Shown here piece by piece: positions 55,414-64,000 of a DNA stretch of 64,000 nt. This DNA comes from Rhabdophis nuchalis (taxonomy: Eukaryota; Chordata; Lepidosauria; Squamata; Natricidae). Where the stretch lies: assembly GCA_039707465.1 (NCBI GenBank), contig CM077643.1, positions 247,842,919 through 247,906,918 of the forward strand, read 5' to 3'. The notes below the pieces were generated by a model. That model was given only the letters and a program-made list of their open reading frames with translations, was not told the origin of the DNA and did no database searches. Within the stretch, counting starts at the first letter, position 1, and the number at the start of each line of letters is the position of its first letter. Both the position numbers and the translations under genes were made by a program.

Positions 55414-56424
55414 ATATTTGTGTGTAGACACAAGTGCATAAATTCCAAACAGCATTTGTGTGATGGCGCAATCAATCATATGCTCCCCACTTCAATTCCC
55501 CTTCTCCCGGCAGATGCTTATGAGAAAGACACTGGAAAATGTGCCTTGTTTGAACTCCATCTGTAACACTGTCTTAGTTAAAGATCAAACTAGCAGTGTA
55601 AAAATCTTAATTTGGGGGATTTCTTGAGTTTTTCCCAAGAAGTGCTTGATATCCCATGAGCCTTTGCCCCAGAAGAGTATTAGCAAGTACTGCAACATTA
55701 GCAATTTCCTCATAGGCCGTGACTAACAGTAAGTGAAGGCTTTGTTGAACAGGTAGGGTTTCAGAGCTATGTTCTGTGCAGTTCTTCTCTACTTTTACCA
55801 ATGATTGCTAAAAAGGAGAGAGTGGCTTTTTCCAATCCTTCTTTCTCTCCAGCTCTTTTTCTTGGAGGACTAGGAAATAAATTAGAGTGATAGACAGTTT
55901 TGGTGTTCTCCCAGCAAGGCTGATGTGTGGAATTAATTTAATCATGTTGTCTGCACCAGGGTAAATCTAATTCCGTTGGGATTAGTTGATGGTTTTAATT
56001 GGCCCTTCTTTCATGTTCCTGCAAAGCACTAATTACCCCCACCAATCCAATTAAGCATGTTTTTGGGATACAAGTTATGTGGCATTGAAGGAATTCTTCA
56101 TATGATTCAGGTTATTTTTACCATACTTCCAAAAGTTTTGATCGCAATCAATTTTTCTGGGTGGCTTAAAAATAACTCAAACTTTCTGAATGTTTTCCAA
56201 TGGGTTAACATGAAGACCCATCATTTCATGCACATTTTATCATTCATTATTTTATTTTTAAATGCAAATTATGAAAGACCATGTCTTTGGGATTGTGAAG
56301 CCTTTTTTCACCAACAGATGGAAGTCATTTTTGGTCAACCGTTACCACTTTGAGGTAAAATAATGAAAGAAAAAGATCAGTGGAAAAGTTCACTCCTGTT
56401 TTGCCAAAATAATGTATTCAATAT
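55414..56424. other. Non-coding sequence, nothing recognised
   Basis: No feature supported. An open frame at 56057-56353 has no recognisable domain. Confidence 0.4.
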
Positions 56425-56500
56425 AAATGTCTATGGAGATTCTCAGTCATCCAGGTGATGGTTGTCCCAAAGGTGCTTTTTCAAGAGGCAGCTGGAGGCT
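56425..56500 (-). repeat. Fragment of unknown dispersed repeat, reversed
   Basis: ATGGAGATTCTCAGTCATCC and GTTGTCCCAAAGGTGCTTTT are the reverse complement of text at 18405-18455 and 60690-60715. Confidence 0.6.
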
Positions 56501-56569
56501 TGTCTGTGTCATCAGGGTCACCTGAGTAGTGCAAATGGGTGTGGAGCCTTCTTGGAACTGTTTAGATTT

Positions 56570-57552
56570 AGATTTATTTAATTTTTATACCGCCCTACTC
56601 CCGAAGGACTCAGGGCGGTGTACAGCCAAAATAAAACACAGATATATAAAAGTTAAAAACTATTTAAAAAACATATTAAACAATTTGGCCCATAATAAGA
56701 TTAAAAACCAACAAACCCAATTGAGATTAATAAATAATAACAAGCCAGCCCGGCTTGTTAAAAAAGAAAAGTTTTAAGAGCATGGCAGAAAGTGCATAGG
56801 TCAGAGATAATTTATAACTCCAGGGGCAATTCGTTCCAGAGGACAGTCGACATTGTTTAGCCAAAGGCACCATGAGGAGACCCTCTCTATGGGAGCGTAC
56901 TGGCTGGTGGGAGGCTCTCGGTGGCAGAAGGCGATCTCGTAGGCACCCAGGTCCTAATCCATGGAGCGCTTTAAATATAGTAACCAACACCTTGAATCAC
57001 ACCCAGAAAACCACCAGAAGCCAGTGTAGCTCACGCAGGAGGGGTGTTACATAGGAGCGTCACGTTGCCCCCATAATTACCTGCGCGGCCACATTCTCGA
57101 CCCAATGAAGCCTCCAGGTGCTCTTCAAGGGGAGCCCCATGTAGACAGCATTACAGTAATCCAGACAGGAAGAGACGAGGGCGTGAGTGACTGTGCACAG
57201 GGCATCCCGATCCAGAAAGGGACACAACTGGTAGATCAGGCGAACCTGATAAAAAGCTCCCTTGGCGACAGCCGTCATATGATCTTCCAAGGACAGCTGT
57301 GCATCCAGGAGGACACCCAAGTTGCGAACCCTTCCTGTGGTGGCTAATGTCTCACCCCCCATAGCCAGCGATGGAACCAGCTGACTGTAATGGGACGCCG
57401 GGAACCATAGCCATTCGGTCTTGGATGGGTTGAGCCTGAGCCTGTTCTTCCCCATCCAGATCCACACGGCCTCCAGGCACTGGGACATCACATCAAGGGC
57501 AACATTGGGGTGGTCTGGGGACAAAACGTACAGCTGCGTATCATCAGCATAC
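56570..57552 (-). mobile_element. CR1/L2-group LINE, copy E, 3' part
   Basis: Family 3' end (+ strand TATACCGCCCTACTCCCGAA, GACTCAGGGCGGTGTACAGC), then broken RT C-terminal coding (57060-57524 in one frame, 56727-56990 in another). It stops within the YADD codons at 57552 and resumes at 59943. A third, more diverged subfamily. Confidence 0.85.
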
Positions 57553-59942
57553 TGATTTTATTTATTTTATTTTATTAAATTTATACCCCACCCTTCTCCT
57601 TGTTAGGACCCAGGGCGGCGCACAGGCATTATTAAAACCACAAAATACAATATCAATTAAAATATATTAAATTACTAGACCCGTGCTAACAACCCATGTT
57701 AAAACCATACCAAATTGATTTATTTTTAAAAAGTCAGAAGTAGGGGCTATCCTAGGCCGGCTTGTTGGAATAGATACGTCTTAAGACGTTGGCGGAAGAG
57801 GCGGAGGTCTGAGATAGTGCGAAGGTCAGGGGGTAGGTCGTTCCAGAGGGCCGGGCCCGCCACAGAGAAGGCCCTTCCCCTGGGTGTCGCCAACCGGCAT
57901 TGCCCCGCTGATGGCACCCGGAGAAGACCCTCTCTGTGGGAGCGGATCGGACGAAGGGATGTATGGGGCAGGAGGCGATCTCGTATATAGCTAGGCCCCG
58001 AGCCATGGAGCGATTTAAAGATGGTCGTCAGCACCTTGAAGCGCACTAGAAAGGCCACAGGCAGCCAGTGCAGCTCGTGCAGGAGAGGTGTTACGTGGGT
58101 TTGCCTTGAGGCACCCATAATCACCCGCGCGGCCGCATTCTGTACTAACTGTAGCTTTCGAGTGCACCTCAAGGGGAGCCCCATGTAGAGAGCATTACAG
58201 TAATCCAGCTGGGATGTCACAAGCGCTTGAGTGACTGTGCGAAGGGCTCCCCGGTCCAGTAAGGGGCGCAACTGGCGTATCAGGCATATCTGATAGGACG
58301 CCCCCCTGGCCACGGCCGTCACATGGTCCTCCATGGACAGCCGGGAATCCAGGAGGACGCCCAAGTTGAGCACCCTCTCCACGGGGGCCAGTTGTTCGCC
58401 CCCAATGGCCAGTGTTGGACTTATCTGGCTGAACCGGGGTGTCGGAAACCACAGCCACTCGGTCTTGGAGGGGTTGAGTTTGAGTTTGTTACTACCCATC
58501 CAGATCCGTACGGCCTCCAGACACCGGGACAGCACCTCGACGGCATCGTTGGGGTGGTTTGGGGTGGATATGTACAACTGAGTGTCATCAGCGTACAGAT
58601 GGTATTCCACCCCAAAACCACGGATGATCTTGCCCAGTGGCTTCATGTAGGTGTTAAACAGGAGTGGCGAGAGGACCGACCCCTGAGGGACCCCACATGT
58701 GAGTGGCCTCGGGGACGATCTCTGCCCTCCTGCCAACACCCATTGCGACCGACCAGAGAGGTAGGACGAGAACCACCGTAGGACGGTGCCTCTCAGCCCC
58801 AACCCCCCCAATCGGTGCAATAAGATACCATGGTCGATGGTATCAAAAGCTGCTGAGAGGTCTAATAGGACAAGGATAGAGGAACAACCTCTATCCTGTG
58901 CCCTCCAGAGATCATCCACCAACGCGACCAATGCCGTTTCGGTGCTGTGACCTGGCCGGAAGCCGGACTGGCGTGGGTCTAGATAATCAACTTCCTCCAG
59001 ATGTCGGGGAAACTGTTGGGCCACCACACTCTCAACAACCTTCACTAAAAAGTGAAGGTTGGAGACGGGACGATAGTTCTCTAATAAAGCTGGATCCAGG
59101 GATGGTTTCTTGAGGAGGGGCCTCACCACCGCCTCTTTCAAAATGGTGGGCAAGTACCCCTCACTCAGAGATGAATTCACAATGCCCTGGAGCCAGCCTC
59201 GTGTCACCTCCCAGGATGCCAGTACAAGCCAGGAGGGACACGGGTCCAATAAACATGTGGTGGCTCTAAGGTTCCCCCGCAACCTGTCCATATCCTCGGT
59301 AGTAACAAAGTCGAACTCCTCCCAAGGTGTAATCTCAAGACCAGCGCTGGATGCCTCGACTGGACCACAAGAGGAGGGCAACTCGTTCCGAATCTGAGTG
59401 ATTTTGTCCTGCAGAAATATTCCAAATTCCTCTGCTCGACCCTGCAGAGGGGCTTCCCGCGGCCTCAGATGGAGGAGGGAGCGGGTCACCCCAAACAGGG
59501 CGGCAGGGCGGTTTTCCGTGGACGCGATAAGAGTGGCGCAATACTCACGTTTGGCCACTCTTAGCGCCACTAAGTAAGTCCTAATATGGTCTCTCACTAG
59601 TGTTCGGTCAGCTTCGGATCGAGAAGATCTCCACCTACTCTCTAGGCATCTCTTGCGGCGTTTCATCTCCCGAAGTTCCTCAGTAAACCAAGGAGCCTGG
59701 GTGACTCGGTGCCACATGAGAGGCCGCAAGAGCGCGATTCGGTCCAAGGCCCCCGTGGCCGCACTATACCATGCGGCCACTAGATCCTCAGTCGAGCCGC
59801 GGGGCAGGGACACAGGTACTGGCCCAAGCTCCCTCTGGAACCCTTCCGGGTCCATCAGGTGCCTGGGGCGGAACCAACTCGGTGTCTCCGGTTCCGCCTC
59901 CCCGCGGTGGGGTGTGACGGTTGGAAAGTCTATCCGAAGGAG
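57553..59942 (-). mobile_element. CR1/L2-group LINE, copy D, inserted in copy E
   Basis: 3' tail TTATTT-rich at 57553-57580, then the signature (+ strand CACCCTTCTCCTTGTTAGGA). The 5' end is truncated inside the endonuclease at the LLRxDFP segment. Copy E rejoins exactly across it, with no target duplication. Confidence 0.88.
57747..59855 (-). pseudogene. LINE reverse transcriptase, endonuclease truncated (702 codons)
   Basis: Uninterrupted 702-codon frame from MDPEGFQRELG to LKTYLFQQAGLG. The RT core is intact: [16 protein letters not shown] (about residues 327-342), [13 protein letters not shown] and [10 protein letters not shown] (about 421-430), plus the C-terminal LHWLPVAFLVRFKVL. Nearly all the APE endonuclease is missing because the insertion is 5' truncated, so it is dead by truncation rather than by mutation. 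Same subfamily as copy B (ISPTLAIGGEQLAPVERVLN). Confidence 0.88.
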
Positions 59943-60460
59943 AGATGAAATTTTACCCCCAAATCCCAGATGATCTCACCCAGCGGCTTCACATAGATGT
60001 TGAACAGAAGGGGCGAGAGGACCGACCCCTGGGGTACTCCACAAGTGAGGCACCTTGAGGACAACCTCTGCCCCCCTGCCAACACAAACTGCAAATGGTC
60101 AAAGAGGAAGAAGGAGAACCACCGAAGTACAGTGCCCCCCACCCCTAACCCCTCCAACCACCGCAGCATGATACCATGGTCGATGGTATCAAAAGCTGCT
60201 GAGAGGTCTAATAGGACCAGGACAGAGGAACAACCCCTGTCCCGAGCCCTCCAGAGATCATCAACCAATGCGACCAATGCTGTTTTCGTGCTGTACCCAG
60301 GCCTGAAACCCGACTGGTACGGATCAAGATAGACAGCTTCATCCACCTGGGAAGCTGTCTCGCCACCACACTCTCAACAACCTTCGCCACAAAGTGAAGG
60401 TTGGAGACTGGACGATAGTTTGCCAAAAGCGCCGGGTCCAGGGAAGGCTTTTTGAGAGGC
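59943..60460 (-). mobile_element. CR1/L2-group LINE, copy E, 5' part
   Basis: RT coding in two frames: [20 protein letters not shown] down from about 60450, then, after a frameshift near 60340, YLDPYQSGFRPGYSTKTALV to LGEIIWDLGVKFHL at 59943. It is truncated in the RT at about 60460. Confidence 0.85.
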
Positions 60461-60720
60461 TTGTTGAAAGGACTGTGTTGTAGACTGGTGATAGATGATG
60501 TTGTATCCCTTCCCCTTTGCTGAGAGAGGGCTGTTGGCCTTAACAACTCTCCAAAAGAATGCAAATGACCAGCTGTCTGCAAGTAGTATAAATCCTCACA
60601 TTCCTCACCATCCAGTCACAGCTGAAGAAGCTTCTTGGATGAGAAGCGAAACATCTTCAAAGAAAAAACAAAAAGTCCAGTTGCCTCTTGAAAAAAGCAC
60701 CTTTGGGACATTCAATATAC
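60461..60720 (+). repeat. Unknown dispersed repeat, longest copy
   Basis: Contains CTGAAGAAGCTTCTTGGATG, AGAAGCGAAACATCTTCAAA, AGTCCAGTTGCCTCTTGAAA and AGCACCTTTGGGACATTCAA. It shares text with 18296-18450. It abuts the 5' truncation point of LINE copy E. Related text is common in fish and reptile genomes, possibly from a Penelope-like element, but I cannot confirm this. Confidence 0.6.
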
Positions 60721-61339
60721 ATTTACCCATATAAATAACCAGAAGCAAAGAGAGAGGAACACCTGTCCTTTTATAAATCAATTAGACATGGAGCTTTTCT
60801 CATTTTTGCATGTCACGAGTGTAATGGTTAAAGTGTTTGACTAAAAATAATCCCACGTTCAAGTTCATCTTCACTTGGAAAGTTAATGGGAGACTTTGAT
60901 TTGGTTATTATCTCTGAGTCCAACCCAGCCTACCTTATAGTGTTGTTATGGAGGGGGGAAAATGGAGAAAAAGAATACTATATATGCCATCTGAAGCTCT
61001 TCCATTAGAAGAGATAGGAACTGGGCTAGGAACTGAATGAAAATCTAACTCATACCATTGTGCTATTTATGGAGTAGGCTCATAGATATAGTTTGTAACT
61101 GATTCATACTACGTCCTCGCTAATTATAATTTTCTGGTCCTGTTATAATGTTGATTATTTTGTTCTCCTGATTAGCAATGAGTTGGCAGTTGTAGTTTTA
61201 TATTAGGTTTTAAGGTACATTTAAAAGGTACTGAGACTGGATTTTATCGATTTGATAAGCCAGTTAATGAAATTAAATATATATATTTTTTTACAGGCAA
61301 TGATAAACTAAGGAGAGGAGGACTCCACTCAGCACATAG
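60721..61339. other. Non-coding sequence, nothing recognised
   Basis: No feature supported. Confidence 0.4.
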
Positions 61340-61347
61340 CTCTACAT

Positions 61348-61536
61348 CAGAGGTCTCATTCTCGCGGCCAATTGCGGCCCTCAGGACGGTATCTTGTGTC
61401 CCCCACCATGATATGAAAGTATAATATTAGTATTAATATTAGTATTAATATTAATATAAGGAATCCCTTATGCGGCCCAGTCTTACCCAGACTCTGCCTC
61501 CAGCGGCCCCCAGGTAAATTGAGTTTGAGACCCCTG
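61348..61536. mobile_element. hAT-type MITE (189 bp)
   Basis: Starts CAGAGGTCTCATTCTCGCGG, ends TGAGTTTGAGACCCCTG. Target duplications CTCTACAT (61340-61347) and CTCTACAC (61537-61544). Interior has an ATTAGTATTAAT repeat. Confidence 0.87.
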
Positions 61537-61544
61537 CTCTACAC

Positions 61545-62180
61545 TTTGACTTGCCTGGCTTCCTGTTGAAAGCCTGCCTTATTCATACAATTCAATTTTA
61601 CCATTTCAACAGCTGGGGTCTCAAGACTTTCATATGCTAAGTCCTCATTTAACAACCACAGTTGGAACCCGCAATTTGATCCTTAAGCAAAGCAGTCACG
61701 AAGTGAAACCAAAACCGTGCTTATGATCTTATTTCAGGTAAAGTTACTTTTTCATCACTGCTGTAAATGAGGCAATCATTAAACCACCTCAAGTAGAACT
61801 TGACAATCCTGATATTCTTCTAAGTGACTGGTGGCACCATGTCCTTCCAGTATCTGCCCTGTCTTTTCAAATTTAAAAGGCAGCTGGAGACTCCAACATC
61901 TCTTCCACTTCTTGAGTGGAAGCTATTAGGATGGGAGATGATGGCTGCCAAACGCAATTGGTTTCTTTGAGAAGAAGTGAATGATGGTTATCACTCTCTG
62001 TGCACCCATGTGTAAAACACGGAGGGAACTTGGTATGCTGCAGGTGAGAAAACTATGGGAGATGGAAAATTCAGCACTGTGCAGCTGCTACCTCCAGAAG
62101 GAAGCTGAAATGGGCAACATGATAGCAATGTTCCAATATGTGATGGGTTGCCACAAAGAAGAGGGAGTCAAGCTATGCTC
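61545..62180. other. Non-coding sequence; possible old MITE piece
   Basis: CTAAGTCCTCATTTAACAAC near 61637 may be a decayed copy of the 32172-32570 MITE. Nothing else recognised. Confidence 0.4.
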
Positions 62181-62437
62181 CAAAGCACCTGAAGGCAGGA
62201 CAAGAAGAATGGATGGAAACTAATCATAGAACTAAGGAGAAATTTCCTGACAGTTAGAACAATTAATCAGTGGAACAACTTGCCTCCAGAAGTTGTGGAT
62301 GCTCCAATACTGGAAGTTTTAAAGAAGAGATTGGACAACCATTTGTCTGGAATGGTCCAGGGTTTCCTGCCTGAGCAGGGGGTTCGACTAGAAGACCTCC
62401 AAGGTCCTTTCCAACTCTGTTATTCTGTTCTGTTATT
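62181..62437 (+). mobile_element. CR1 LINE 3' end
   Basis: CAAAGCACCTGAAGGCAGGA, AGGAGAAATTTCCTGACAGT, GCCTCCAGAAGTTGTGGATG, GACTAGAAGACCTCCAAGGT and TTCTGTTCTGTTATTCT: the classic CR1 3' end. Confidence 0.9.
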
Positions 62438-62477
62438 CTAAAATGCTACTAAAGTTGTCAAATGTATGCATCTCAGG

Positions 62478-62908
62478 ATATTATTATTATTATTATTATT
62501 TATTAAATTTATATCCCGCCCTTCTCCAAGAGGACCCAGGGCGGCGCACAGGAATTTAAAATACATACAAAAACAAATATAAAATTAAAAAAACTTATTA
62601 AATACCCATCCTGCGCTAAAACCAAATTAAAATCCCCCCAAAATAGAAGCTATCTAAAATAGTCACAGCGGAGGTTATACTAGGCCGGCTTGATGAAAGA
62701 AATGTGTCTTTAGACACTGGCGGAAGAGGCGGAGGTCTGAGATGGTGTGAAGTTCTGGGGGTAGGTCGTTCCAAAGGGCGGGGCCCGCCACAGAGAAGGC
62801 CCTTCCCCTGGGTGTCGCCAGTCGGCATTGTCCGGCCGACGGCACCCTGAGAAGGCCCTCTCTGTCGGAGCGGATCGGTCGAAGGGATGTATGAGGCAGG
62901 AGACGGAT
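62478..62908 (-). mobile_element. CR1/L2-group LINE, copy F, 3' fragment
   Basis: TTA microsatellite tail at 62479-62500, signature (+ strand CCCGCCCTTCTCCAAGAGGA), and the last part of the RT coding region to about 62908, where it is truncated. Confidence 0.87.
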
Positions 62909-63949
62909 ACTTTTCAGACATGTTGCAAAATATATGTGTGAATGTTTTTATCCATTTTGCATATTTTACAAAGAAAAAAAATAGATGGGGGGAGGAAAGA
63001 GGCAGAGAGATGTGAAATGCCAAACTCCTCTGCCAAAACTAGAGGTTTGGTAAAATGTATTGATTTAACCTGGGCACCAGAAAAAGCTCACCTAATGCAG
63101 AGCTGACAGTAGATGGGTGAGATTTGTCAGAATCTTTCACTTCCCACTTTCCTTACTGGGGAGAATAATAGACTGGCAAGTGCAGTGGACAATTATATTT
63201 AACTTGAGCTTTCGCTGGTGAGCATGAGCACATAGGGGGAGAGGTTAAGAAGAGAGCGCCTACTGTTTCGTAATGCAGAGAATGCGAATACCCAATGGGT
63301 GCTTTGCCAAGTGGGTGGAGGCTGCAGGCGTTGCCAGGGCAGCCGCTGCTGAGCTTATGGTGTGACTGGAGCCAAGGTGCACAGCGAGAGTGTCTATTTC
63401 AGTCTCCTGCTGCCAGGATCACGCAGGGCAAAGTCTGGGGCAGAGGCCCAATTGCCAGTGGCTAGTGCAAAGCATGCGTTCTATCAGCCCATTTCCCCTT
63501 CCCAGTACCCTCGCCCAGGAGGGAGGCCTCCTCCCACTCTCTAAGCTTGTGGCCTGGCATTGAAGCAAGCTTGCCTATTAATTCGTATTGAAGGCTCCTT
63601 CTCCCCAGCTGTGTTATTGGTGTAACACAGTCGGATCTGTGTTACACCAATAGAGGCTGGGATAATAGTGGAAAAGAGGCAGGAGGTGAGGAAAAGGGGT
63701 AGATTGTACTTTGTGTGGGATGAGATGTGGAATATTGGCAGGAAACTACAAAGGAGTCACCTGAGCTACATGTTCTGCCTCTGTTACTAAACTTCCCTTG
63801 CATGGAACCCAAGGTGACTGCCGTGCAAATTGCAAAATGCACTTAGCATCACTTAAAAAAAACAACTGCATAACTCCATATTCTACTCTACAAACCTTGC
63901 CTGCCCCCATCATATGAATTTGATTGTTAGCCTAAATGTGTTGACAAGC
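62909..63949. other. Non-coding sequence; short inverted repeat
   Basis: ATTGGTGTAACACAG (63615-63629) and CTGTGTTACACCAAT (63637-63651) form a perfect 15-bp inverted repeat with a 7-base spacer. No gene recognised in this moderately GC-rich stretch. Confidence 0.5.
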
Positions 63950-64000
63950 CCGTGATGGCGAACCTATGACACATATGCCACAGGTGGCACGCAGAGCCAT
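63950..64000. mobile_element. hAT-type MITE, cut by window end
   Basis: CCGTGATGGCGAACCTATGA then GCCACAGGTGGCACGCAGAG is the start of the family at 9026-9333 and 11052-11327. The element continues beyond the window. Confidence 0.75.

Noticed and set aside
60625..60660. Functional hammerhead ribozyme in TGGATGAGAAGCGAAAC
   Set aside because: The core would need CTGATGA; two catalytic-core bases differ, so this copy could not be active.

Overview
This is a 64 kb piece of vertebrate nuclear DNA, most likely from an advanced (colubroid) snake. Three lines of evidence point there: a CR1-L3 tail of the type called Snake1 followed by an ATTCT microsatellite near 38.2-38.4 kb, squamate tRNA-derived and 5S-derived SINEs, and many copies of a CR1/L2-group LINE with a YADDTQLY reverse transcriptase. 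The species call is inference from repeat types.

The only host gene recognised is syndecan-1 (SDC1) on the + strand. Coding exons 2 to 5 lie at 11661-11748, 13349-13875, 14118-14253 and 15894-16060. The phases join exactly and the protein ends in the classic syndecan membrane segment, the [10 protein letters not shown] cytoplasmic motif and the EFYA PDZ-binding tail. The signal-peptide exon 1 is not recognisable here and probably lies upstream, because intron 1 is long in other vertebrates. The 3' UTR runs to a poly(A) signal near 17952. The 46 kb downstream hold no other gene I can support. In mammals the neighbour on this side is LAPTM4A, so this is probably the SDC1 to LAPTM4A intergenic interval.

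Layout. 0-11.6 kb: upstream sequence or SDC1 intron 1, with a complete small LTR retrotransposon (538-2366, identical LTRs, 5-bp target duplication) inside an older LINE, and several MITEs and SINEs. 11.6-18 kb: SDC1, with a LINE 3' end and a 177-bp TTC repeat in intron 2 just before exon 3. 18-24 kb: hAT-type MITEs and a decayed LINE. 24.5-27.6 kb: a LINE with an uninterrupted 934-codon endonuclease/RT reading frame on the - strand, nested in an older LINE tail. 28-42 kb: CR1 tails, SINEs, MITEs and, at 32604-34639, an L1-type element that has ORF1 and a poly(A) tail but no ORF2 (HAL1-like). 43-64 kb: further CR1/L2-group LINEs: a truncated copy with a snap-back at its 5' end (43.4-44.4 kb), a frameshifted longer copy (51.3-55 kb), and one copy inserted within another (56.6-60.5 kb).

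I found no novel multi-gene system. The observations most worth following are a strong decoy splice acceptor made by the TTC repeat upstream of the weak SDC1 exon 3 acceptor, the ORF1-only L1, the compact LTR element with identical LTRs, and a palindromic repeat carrying hammerhead-like cores.
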